Source: Cytophagia bacterium (lineage in GTDB: Bacteria; Bacteroidota; Bacteroidia; UBA7662). Taken from it: a stretch of DNA of 6,349 nucleotides. Shown here in pieces: positions 1-6,132 of this stretch (positions are counted from its first letter, which is position 1; each line of letters begins with the position of its first letter). The notes below the pieces were generated by a model. It made no database searches and was not told the origin of the DNA. It saw only the letters and a program-made list of their open reading frames with translations. Position numbers and translations under genes: made by a program. Location of the stretch: positions 1 to 6,349 of the forward strand of contig RFOZ01000061.1 of the NCBI GenBank assembly GCA_009926405.1, in the 5' to 3' direction.

Positions 1-1358
1 GCTTCGGTGTACCTGGATGGAGGTCTGCTGTAACGCTGCGTCGCGACCATTCGTTCCAAGGGCGTTGATTCCCCTTGTTTGAGGAGAGGCAATCGATTCC
101 CTGATGGATTGTTTTCATCGTTGCGCTCCGAGTCGTCCTCGTCGTTGCCTTCGATGTAGAGCTTAAGAAATCCATCAAAAAGGACAACCTCGCCTTCGGC
201 GGCAAAATGCTCGGCCAAACCGGGTGTCGCCAAGGTGATTTTGGTTTTTTCGATCTTGGCCTCGGCCATTTGACTAGCCACCGCGCGCTTCCAAATCAAC
301 TCGTAAAGCGACTGCTGATCCTTTTCGAGGTCATGAAGGTGTGGACGCTTGAAATCGGTGGGACGTATGGCCTCGTGGGCTTCTTGGGCAGAGGCCGATT
401 TGGTTTTGAATTGTCTTTGCTGATGGTAATCTGAACCGTAAGCTTCCAAAATGGCATCGCGAGCCTCTTGCAAAGCCGTTTCCGACAGATTCACACTATC
501 GGTACGCATGTAGGTGATATACCCTGCTTCATAGAGGGTTTGGGCAACACGCATTGTTTTTTTGACCCCAAAACGGAGCTTGCGGGAGGCCTCCTGCTGC
601 AAGGTTGAAGTGGTAAAAGGAGCCGCGGGGCTTTTGGACAGGGGTTTCTTTTCGATGGCTTGAACTGTCCAAGCCAATGGCAAGGCCTTCTTCAGCCAAA
701 GGGTGACCTCTTCTTCTTGGTCGAAACGTTTGTTCAGTTCGGTTTTGAAAGTGCTGGTTTCAGACTTGAACCAACCGTTGACACGGAAAGCGGCTTGGGG
801 TACAAACCCGTGAATTTCACGTTCCCTTTCGACCAGCAAACGAACCGCGACGGATTGGACCCTGCCTGCTGAAAGTCCTGGCTTGACCTTGCGCCAAAGC
901 AAGGGGGACAACTCAAATCCGACCAATCGATCCAAGATCCTACGTGCCTGTTGGGCCATCACCAGGTCGATGTCGATTTGTCTTGGGTTGGCCACGGCAC
1001 GTGTTATGGCAGTTTTGGTAATTTCATGAAAAACAATGCGCCGCACCTTGGAATCTGGGAGTGCCAGAACCTCTTGCAAATGCCAAGCGATGGCTTCCCC
1101 CTCGCGGTCTTCATCGGAAGCCAGCCATACGAGATCCGAAGTTTTAGCTAATTTTTTGAGCTCGCTTACGACCGCTTTTTTGTCCTCGGGGACCAAATAT
1201 TCCGGAGCATAGCCCTGGTCGACCTTCACGGCATGATTGCCTTTGGCCAAATCGCGAATGTGCCCGTAGGAGGACTTGACAATAAAATCGCTGCCAAGAT
1301 ATCCACCGATGGTTTTGGCCTTGGCAGGAGATTCCACAATCAAAAGGTTTTTGGCCAT
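1..1358 (-). CDS. topA: DNA topoisomerase I, type IA (N-terminal 452 residues; C-terminus beyond window)
   Basis: TopA relaxes negatively supercoiled DNA by cutting one strand through a tyrosine-phosphate link. The minus-strand frame is open from the ATG at 1358 to the left edge with no stop or frameshift. The N-terminus MAKNLLIVESPAKAKT is the classic TOPRIM start with the conserved Glu at residue 9. The metal-binding Asp and Glu residues lie in DEDREGEAIAWH (D82, D84, E86). Further type IA signatures are QQARRILDRLVG near 136, SAGRVQSVAVR near 163, YITYMRTDS with the likely catalytic Tyr at 283, and QEAHEAIRPT near 325. An acidic, Asn-rich stretch at about 403-425 looks like a variable linker. 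Family members usually run about 700-870 residues, so the C-terminal repeats or zinc fingers are missing only because the window ends. The gene is divergent from the glycosyltransferase at 1441. The bases before the ATG are C-rich with no Shine-Dalgarno sequence. Confidence 0.98.
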   Translation of the reverse strand, partial: MAKNLLIVESPAKAKTIGGYLGSDFIVKSSYGHIRDLAKGNHAVKVDQGYAPEYLVPEDKKAVVSELKKLAKTSDLVWLASDEDREGEAIAWHLQEVLALPDSKVRRIVFHEITKTAITRAVANPRQIDIDLVMAQQARRILDRLVGFELSPLLWRKVKPGLSAGRVQSVAVRLLVEREREIHGFVPQAAFRVNGWFKSETSTFKTELNKRFDQEEEVTLWLKKALPLAWTVQAIEKKPLSKSPAAPFTTSTLQQEASRKLRFGVKKTMRVAQTLYEAGYITYMRTDSVNLSETALQEARDAILEAYGSDYHQQRQFKTKSASAQEAHEAIRPTDFKRPHLHDLEKDQQSLYELIWKRAVASQMAEAKIEKTKITLATPGLAEHFAAEGEVVLFDGFLKLYIEGNDEDDSERNDENNPSGNRLPLLKQGESTPLERMVATQRYSRPPSRYTE

Positions 1359-1376
1359 GAGGGGGGTTTTGGGACG

Positions 1377-1384
1377 CAAAGTAA
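1377..1384 (-). promoter_or_regulatory. Possible topA -7 element of Bacteroidota type
   Basis: On the minus strand this reads TTACTTTG, one base off the Bacteroidota -7 consensus TAnnTTTG. It ends 18 bases before the topA ATG, leaving room for only a short leader. I see no TTTG-type -33 element at the usual distance upstream, so support is weak. It lies in the left arm of the inverted repeat. Confidence 0.25.
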
Positions 1385-1416
1385 AGGACAAGTGCAGCGG
1401 TCCCGGTATTCTTGCT

Positions 1417-1424
1417 TTCATTTG
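1417..1424 (+). promoter_or_regulatory. Possible -7 element for the rightward glycosyltransferase operon
   Basis: TTCATTTG is one base off TAnnTTTG, with the same mismatch as its mirror copy on the other strand. It ends 16 bases before the TTG proposed as the GT2 start. No -33 TTTG is seen at the usual distance. A second near match, TATTCTTG at 1407-1414, also lacks a -33 partner. Confidence 0.22.
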
Positions 1425-1440
1425 CGGTCAAAAGAAACCC

Positions 1441-2178
1441 TTGACCTCCGAACCCACCCATCAACCCGGACTAAGCATTTTGGTCCCTGCTTACAACGAA
1501 GAGAAGACCATCGTTCGAATTTTGGATTTATTATTTGAAACACAATTACCTGATAATCTGTCAAAAGAAGTTATTGTGGTCAATGATTGCTCGAACGATA
1601 AGACTGGTCACCTTTTGGATGCGTACCAAGCCCAACATCCCAACAGACCCCTGAAGGTTCGGCATTTGGACCGTAACCAAGGCAAGGGCCATGCCCTGCG
1701 AACCGGTTTGGCCATGGCCTCCCTCGCCTATGTTGTGGTTCAGGATGCGGACCTGGAATACGATCCCAACGAGTTCGCCCTGCTCCTTGGCCCCCTTCTA
1801 AGCGGAAGGGCCGATGCCGTCTACGGTTCCCGCTTTATGGGAGGCAATCCCCACCGCATCCTTTTCTTTTGGCATACCATCGGGAACAAATTCCTCACTT
1901 TTTTGAGCAACAGCCTGACCAACCTCAACTTAACGGATATGGAAACCTGCTACAAAATGATAAGGACCCCCCTAGCGCAGGGTTTGACCCTCCAAGAAAA
2001 CCGCTTTGGCTTTGAGCCTGAAATCACGGCCCGCCTTTCCCAAGTACCCGGCATCCGAATTTACGAGGTCGGCATTTCTTATTACGGCCGCACCTACGCT
2101 GAAGGCAAAAAAATCAATTGGAAGGACGGTTTTCGGGCCATTTTTTGCATTCTGAAATACAACCTGTGGGCGCGTTAA
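1441..2178 (+). CDS. Glycosyltransferase family 2, polyprenyl-phosphate sugar synthase-like (DPM/DPG synthase type)
   Basis: This is a probable cytoplasmic GT2 enzyme moving a sugar from a nucleotide donor to a polyprenyl-phosphate carrier. From the TTG at 1441 the product is 245 residues. Visible motifs are LSILVPAYNEEKTI at the first beta strand (11-24), VIVVNDCSNDKT (44-55), NQGKGHALRTG (79-89), the DxD-type metal site QDADLEYDP (101-109), GSRF (129-132), TDMETCYKM (165-173), RFGFEPEITARL (188-199), and a C-terminal EGKKINWKDGFRAI (221-234) typical of the DPM-like subfamily. There is no C-terminal membrane segment, unlike ArnC or GtrB, so it probably acts as a soluble or peripheral enzyme. 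The frame is open upstream, with ATGs at 1276 and 1357. However, those lie inside or exactly against the topA start and add residues unlike the family, so TTG 1441, preceded by the A-rich CAAAAGAAACCC, is preferred. The sugar cannot be told from sequence. Confidence 0.9.
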   Translation: MTSEPTHQPGLSILVPAYNEEKTIVRILDLLFETQLPDNLSKEVIVVNDCSNDKTGHLLDAYQAQHPNRPLKVRHLDRNQGKGHALRTGLAMASLAYVVVQDADLEYDPNEFALLLGPLLSGRADAVYGSRFMGGNPHRILFFWHTIGNKFLTFLSNSLTNLNLTDMETCYKMIRTPLAQGLTLQENRFGFEPEITARLSQVPGIRIYEVGISYYGRTYAEGKKINWKDGFRAIFCILKYNLWAR

Positions 2179-3797
2179 ACCGACCAAGATGGCCCTTGGG
2201 TGGATGGCTCCTGGCTGCCTTGGCAGCGGTGGCGCTGGTGGCCGGCCTGCAAGTGGACCTTATGGAGGTCGATGCGGCGCAGTATGCGTCGATGGGCCAA
2301 GAAATGAACCTGGGTTCTCCCCGGTTGGCTCTGCACGAACACGGGGCGGTTTATCAGTCAAGGGGCTACCCTGACAAGCCGCCCTTGGTGTTTTGGTGCG
2401 CCGCCTTGGGTACCCGCTTCTTGGGTTCGACGGCAGTCGGAGCCAAGCTCTTTTCGGTCTTGATGGGTCTGGTGGGGATTTGGGCGTTGGGGCGCTGGGC
2501 AGAGACCTTGATGGGTCCCAAGGCTTTGTGGCCGGCTCGGATTTTTTACGGTGTGAATCTGGGAACCGGTTTGATGTTGCAAGATGTGCGGACCGATACC
2601 TTGTTGGTAGCTTTGGTAACCCTGGCCGGTTGGCAGGCCCAGATCTGGAAACAAAGCAACCGACCGGTGCATGCCCTGTCGGCCTTTGGGTTGGCTGCTT
2701 TGGGCATGCTGGCCAAAGGTCCCTTGGCCTTGATGGCCCTGGTGGCCGTGCATGGGGGGGATGCTCTGTGGAGCGGTCGCTATGGACTCTTGCGTCGGCC
2801 AGCCTTTTGGTGGGGCCTCCTCTGGATGATCCTGCTTTTGTTACCTTGGCTGGGCGCCCTTTGGGAACAGTGGGGCTGGTATAAAGGGGTCCGATATTAT
2901 TTGTGGACCCAAAACTTTGGGCGAATCAGCGGCGAAAACCCTTGGGCCCAAAGCGCGGATCCCACCTTTGTTTTTCACAACCTCCTTTGGTCCTACGCTC
3001 CTTGGTCGTTGATGTTACCCGCTGCCCTTTGGCATGCCTTGCAGCATCGAGAACGGAACAACGAAACCGTGCGTCAGGCCCTGACTGCCTGGGCACTCTT
3101 GGCCGTGGGACTTAGTTTAAGTCGTTTTCAATTACCGCATTACGTTTACATTTTGTGGCCTTTCCAAAGCCTTCTTTTGGTACGTTGGTGGATAGACGAA
3201 GAGCGAAGTCGGTCTTGGTCCATTCCTTTGTTGGGAACCACGGCCCTGCTTTTGGTAGCAGGGGTACTCTTGTGTGACTTTGCCATGGGCACCTTTCCGT
3301 TGGCCATCTTGATAACCTTGGGGTTGGGCCTGTTAACTTGGCTTTTTCGGTCAAAGCTTCCACCAATGCGCGGGAAATCAACCCCCATGTGGACAGCCGG
3401 AGGCATGCTTCTTTTGTTAATACTTCTGAACGGATTAGCCCTGCCGGTCCTGATGACCTACCAGGGATCTTCGCAGCTGGGCCGGTGGGCAAGTCAAAAG
3501 GGCCTTGCCTCGGCTTTGTGGCGTTTGGATTGCGACGATGAGTCCGTTCATGCCTTGCATTTTTATACCCAGCGAATCGTGCCTTCGTTGAATCCGGATT
3601 CTTTGAAGGCCGGACAGACCTACCTGGTCTACAGCGATCGCTCTTGTATCCAAACCCTCCTCAATCAAGGCAACGAAGTCAAGGTGCTCAAAGAAATTTC
3701 GACCCACCGGGTTACGCGTCTTACCCCGGCCTTTTTGAATCCCAAAACGCGCCCCCAGGTCACCCGTGTGTCGGGTATCTATCAAATCAAACCTTAA
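2166..3797 (+). CDS. Integral membrane glycosyltransferase, GT39/ArnT-like (PMT family)
   Basis: This GT-C enzyme probably transfers a sugar from a polyprenyl-phosphate donor to an acceptor on the outer face of the inner membrane. From the GTG at 2166 the product is 543 residues. It has an arginine-containing N-tail, a first membrane helix at about 14-29, then EVDAAQYASMGQEM with the expected acidic loop residue (D36). DKPPLVFW follows at 70-77 and DVRTD at about 140-144. LAKGPLALM at about 182-190 and SRFQLPHYVYILWP at about 319-332 match conserved ArnT/PMT stretches. Roughly ten hydrophobic segments follow, and about 100 C-terminal residues appear soluble, as in ArnT. The GTG start overlaps the GT2 gene by 13 bases. 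An ATG at 2118 would overlap it by 61 bases across its conserved C-terminus, and a TTG at 2196 would trim the N-tail, so the exact start is uncertain. Acceptor and sugar are unknown. Confidence 0.88.
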   Translation: MGALNRPRWPLGGWLLAALAAVALVAGLQVDLMEVDAAQYASMGQEMNLGSPRLALHEHGAVYQSRGYPDKPPLVFWCAALGTRFLGSTAVGAKLFSVLMGLVGIWALGRWAETLMGPKALWPARIFYGVNLGTGLMLQDVRTDTLLVALVTLAGWQAQIWKQSNRPVHALSAFGLAALGMLAKGPLALMALVAVHGGDALWSGRYGLLRRPAFWWGLLWMILLLLPWLGALWEQWGWYKGVRYYLWTQNFGRISGENPWAQSADPTFVFHNLLWSYAPWSLMLPAALWHALQHRERNNETVRQALTAWALLAVGLSLSRFQLPHYVYILWPFQSLLLVRWWIDEERSRSWSIPLLGTTALLLVAGVLLCDFAMGTFPLAILITLGLGLLTWLFRSKLPPMRGKSTPMWTAGGMLLLLILLNGLALPVLMTYQGSSQLGRWASQKGLASALWRLDCDDESVHALHFYTQRIVPSLNPDSLKAGQTYLVYSDRSCIQTLLNQGNEVKVLKEISTHRVTRLTPAFLNPKTRPQVTRVSGIYQIKP

Positions 3798-3802
3798 CTT
3801 TG
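3795..3802 (+). promoter_or_regulatory. Possible internal promoter -7 element before the CCA-transferase gene
   Basis: TAACTTTG is an exact match to the Bacteroidota -7 consensus TAnnTTTG. It overlaps the stop codon of the membrane glycosyltransferase and lies 19 bases before the proposed cca start. It could let the tRNA-maturation genes be transcribed apart from the sugar genes. No clear TTTG -33 box is seen 19-21 bases upstream, and an 8-base pattern with six fixed positions can arise by chance, so confidence is low. Confidence 0.3.
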
Positions 3803-3821
3803 AGGTTGGTTCCCCAGAACT

Positions 3822-5306
3822 TTGACATCCCCCCTAGAATTCTCTAACGTGCATTTGGTAGGAATCGAAGAAATTCTTGGCCTCGAAGCCCTGGACATCG
3901 CTATCGCTACGGCGGAACAAACCCAAACACCGTGTTATTTGGTAGGAGGGGTGTTACGAGACGCCCTTTTGCATCGTCCGGTCAAAGACATTGACCTGCT
4001 GGTTTTGGGCTCGGGGCCCGATTTTGCAGAGGCCTGGGCCGCCAACCTACCCGGTCGACCCAAGGTCCATGCTTTCAAAAACTTTGGAACGGCCATGGTG
4101 CATCATAGCGGCCTTCAGTTTGAAATCGTGGGGGCTCGCAAAGAATCCTACGACCGCGAAAGCCGCAAGCCCATCGTGAGCTCCGGAACCCTGGAGGATG
4201 ATTTGGCCCGACGCGATTTTAGCATCAATGCCCTGGCCTTTGAACTTTACCCTCAATACGGTCGCTGGATTGACAACTACAACGGCATACGCGATCTAGA
4301 AGCAGGACGATTGGTCACCCCATTGGAGCCGACCATCACTTTTTCGGACGATCCATTACGCATGCTTCGGGCGGCGCGTTTTGCTGCCCAATTGGGATTT
4401 GACTTGGACCCCGAAACCCTTCAAGCCATGGCCAGCGAGGCGGAACGAATTCGAATCGTTTCCATGGAACGTATTACCGACGAGTTCAACAAAATCCTCC
4501 TGAGTCAGCGACCTGCCAAAGGCCTGGGTCTTCTTTTTGATGCCGGCATTTTGGCCCTTATTTTTCCAGAATTAACCCGAATGCAAGGGGTCAAAGTTGT
4601 GAACGGACAAGCTCACAAGGATAATTTTTATCATACGCTGCAGGTGGTTGAAAACCTGGTGTTAAGATCCGAAGACCTGTGGTTGCGTTGGGCAGCCTTG
4701 TTGCACGATATTGCCAAACCACAAACCCAAAAATACGACCCAGACCACGGTTGGACTTTTCATGGGCACGAAGAATTAGGAGCCCGTATGGTTCCCCGCA
4801 TTTTTCGGCATTTCAAATTACCCTTGGACCACACCATGCAAAAGGTCCAAAACCTGGTTCGCCTGCACTTGAGGCCGATTGCCCTAACCAAAAGCAAAGT
4901 CAGTGATTCAGCGATGCGACGATTGCTTTTTGAGGTTGGCGAGGATATTGATGATTTGATGGAATTATGCCGGGCCGACATAACATCCAAAAACGAAGCA
5001 AAGGTTCAGCGTTACCTCCGCAATTTTGAAGACTTGGATCGCCGACTCAAGGCCGTAACAGAAGCCGACCGCATTCGCTTGTGGCAACCCCCTTTGGGCG
5101 GTGCCGAGATCATGGCTTGCTTTGGTTTAGAACCGGGTCGGCAGGTAGGAATCATCAAAAACCGAATCCGGCAGGCCATCTTGGACGGGGAAATCGAAAA
5201 CAACCAAGAGCAAGCCTACCATTTAATGCTCCGAATCGGCCTGGAACTTGGTCTTCAACCCCTGGCTGGACCTCCTGCAATTTCTACCGCTCAAGGTCTT
5301 GATTGA
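3822..5306 (+). CDS. cca: CCA tRNA nucleotidyltransferase with HD domain
   Basis: The enzyme adds or repairs the 3'-terminal CCA of tRNAs using CTP and ATP. The 494-residue product shows the class II nucleotidyltransferase head: YLVGGVLRD (39-47), the catalytic pair DID (56-58), RRDFSINALAF (130-140), and the nucleotide-selecting segment SDDPLRMLRAARFAAQLGF (175-193). An HD phosphohydrolase-like domain follows, with H265, H271, LLHDIAKP (294-300; H295, D296), FHGHEELGA (313-321) and a later HLRP. Length and order match the HD-containing CCA enzymes common in Bacteroidota. The start is taken at TTG 3822 because no ATG is available before the conserved core; GTG 3849 or TTG 3855 would shorten it by 9 or 11 residues without losing a motif. 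It begins 24 bases after the membrane glycosyltransferase and ends 52 bases before the next gene. Whether the HD domain is active here cannot be told from sequence. Confidence 0.96.
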   Translation: MTSPLEFSNVHLVGIEEILGLEALDIAIATAEQTQTPCYLVGGVLRDALLHRPVKDIDLLVLGSGPDFAEAWAANLPGRPKVHAFKNFGTAMVHHSGLQFEIVGARKESYDRESRKPIVSSGTLEDDLARRDFSINALAFELYPQYGRWIDNYNGIRDLEAGRLVTPLEPTITFSDDPLRMLRAARFAAQLGFDLDPETLQAMASEAERIRIVSMERITDEFNKILLSQRPAKGLGLLFDAGILALIFPELTRMQGVKVVNGQAHKDNFYHTLQVVENLVLRSEDLWLRWAALLHDIAKPQTQKYDPDHGWTFHGHEELGARMVPRIFRHFKLPLDHTMQKVQNLVRLHLRPIALTKSKVSDSAMRRLLFEVGEDIDDLMELCRADITSKNEAKVQRYLRNFEDLDRRLKAVTEADRIRLWQPPLGGAEIMACFGLEPGRQVGIIKNRIRQAILDGEIENNQEQAYHLMLRIGLELGLQPLAGPPAISTAQGLD

Positions 5307-5358
5307 TTGCCAATCCTTGCGCAAATTAGCACCCTCCAAAAATCATCTCCTATCCTCC

Positions 5359-6132
5359 ATGTCTGTATACCGATTCAAGGTCATCATCGAAGATTACGAA
5401 GACCTCTTCCGGGAAATCGAAATCAAAGCCAGTCAGAGTTTTGAGGATTTTCATTTTGCCATTCTCAAGGCTTTTTCTTTTGACCTCAAACACTCGGCCT
5501 CCTTCTTCTACAGCGACGATCTGTGGCATATGGAGGACGAAATCGCTTTCAAGGATATTCCGTATTCCCTCCTTGGGAATGCCACACCCATGATTGCGAC
5601 CAAACTGAGCCAATTCATTGACGACCCCCACCAACGCTTCATTTACGTTTACCGGTCCGAAGAGGATTCCTGGGCCTTTTTGGTGGAATTAATTGCTATC
5701 CAGGGTCTACCCAAAGCGGATGTCGTTCTGCCTCGGGTTGTGAAAGCCGAGGGTGATCCCCCCAAGCAATACAATCCTCGCCAAGTTCCGGTGGCCAAGT
5801 CCGAGCCGAACACCACCGGAGCATCCGCCCCGGCCTCCTCCCTCCCCCTGGCCGTTGAAGAAGGCGAGCCGGAATCCGATGATTTGCAGGAAGACCAACT
5901 TTTTGAGCAGATCGAAACCATGGGACATACGCGCAAATCCTCCAGCTTGGATTTGGGAAATTCCGCGGATGAAGTACCGGCTGGTTTTGTGTTGGACGAA
6001 GATCTCAGCGAGGAAAGCGATCAAGACAATGACAACGAGGAGGAGGACGGGGATTACGATGAGGAGGAAGACGAGGATTACGAACGGGACAGCGGTCGTC
6101 GTTCCGGGGGTTATGACGACGACGATTACTGA
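5359..6132 (+). CDS. pRiA4b ORF-3-like (IS1096 TnpR-like fold) protein with long acidic tail; function unknown
   Basis: The 257-residue product starts MSVYRFKVIIEDYEDLFREI, the typical opening of pRiA4b ORF-3-like domains, also labelled IS1096 element passenger TnpR family. The domain spans about 1-138 and includes FHFAILKAF (31-39), the SDDLWHMEDE stretch (52-61) and a closing segment LPRVVKAEGDPPKQY (124-138). From about 139 the protein is Pro/Ser/Ala-rich and then strongly acidic: 22 of the 32 residues from 213 to 244 are Asp or Glu, ending GGYDDDDY. This tail is probably disordered. No signal peptide or membrane segment is seen. The open frame extends upstream into cca, but the ATG at 5359 directly precedes the conserved domain and is the clear start. 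Despite the transposon-derived family name, nothing nearby suggests a mobile element. The setting between cca and miaA hints at a tRNA or RNA link, but this is inference only. Confidence 0.9.
   Translation: MSVYRFKVIIEDYEDLFREIEIKASQSFEDFHFAILKAFSFDLKHSASFFYSDDLWHMEDEIAFKDIPYSLLGNATPMIATKLSQFIDDPHQRFIYVYRSEEDSWAFLVELIAIQGLPKADVVLPRVVKAEGDPPKQYNPRQVPVAKSEPNTTGASAPASSLPLAVEEGEPESDDLQEDQLFEQIETMGHTRKSSSLDLGNSADEVPAGFVLDEDLSEESDQDNDNEEEDGDYDEEEDEDYERDSGRRSGGYDDDDY

Larger units (their letters stand above)
1376..1425. promoter_or_regulatory. Imperfect inverted repeat between topA and the GT2 gene; possible operator or paired promoters
   Basis: The left arm (1376-1392, GCAAAGTAAAGGACAAG) and the right arm (1411-1425, CTTGCTTTCATTTGC) are inverted copies of each other. 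They match at 13 of 15 positions if a 2-base gap is allowed: GCAAA, AAAG and CAAG blocks are shared, with an 18-base spacer. The repeat lies almost midway between the two divergent starts, 17 bases from the topA ATG and 15 bases from the proposed GT2 start at 1441. This geometry would suit a dimeric regulator or back-to-back promoters. It lacks a T-run, so it does not look like a terminator. The repeat is seen directly; any function is inference. Confidence 0.4.

Noticed and set aside
1276..1440. Upstream extension of the GT2 gene from ATG 1276 or ATG 1357
   Set aside because: It would run antisense through the conserved TopA N-terminus or start on the same bases as the topA ATG, leaving no room for promoters. 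The added residues do not resemble a GT2 N-terminus.
1144..1464. Minus-strand open frame of 106 codons across the topA start and divergent gap
   Set aside because: It overlaps the topA N-terminus in a different frame and shows no family features.
2118..2165. Longer N-terminus for the membrane glycosyltransferase from ATG 2118
   Set aside because: These bases encode the conserved C-terminus of the GT2 protein in another frame, and the extra 16 residues add no recognisable feature. It remains possible, so it is mentioned in the feature.
2358..2753. Minus-strand open frame of 131 codons opposite the membrane glycosyltransferase
   Set aside because: The Gln/Gly/His/Pro-rich translation has no recognisable domain and lies wholly inside a well-supported gene; it is a by-product of that gene's codon use.
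5248..5358. Longer N-terminus for the pRiA4b-like protein from ATG 5248
   Set aside because: It overlaps the end of cca by 59 bases and adds 37 residues before the family's usual opening at ATG 5359.
5301..5358. Small palindromes after cca (GATTGCCAATC and TTGCGCAA) as a terminator
   Set aside because: The stems are too short or have no loop, and no T-run follows; transcription probably continues into the next gene.
6009..6126. GAG/GAC-rich tract as a tandem DNA repeat
   Set aside because: The pattern follows from Asp and Glu codons in the acidic tail and has no fixed repeat unit.
5359..6132. Mobile element suggested by the IS1096/TnpR-like family name
   Set aside because: No transposase, terminal inverted repeats or target-site duplication is visible, and the flanking genes are housekeeping.
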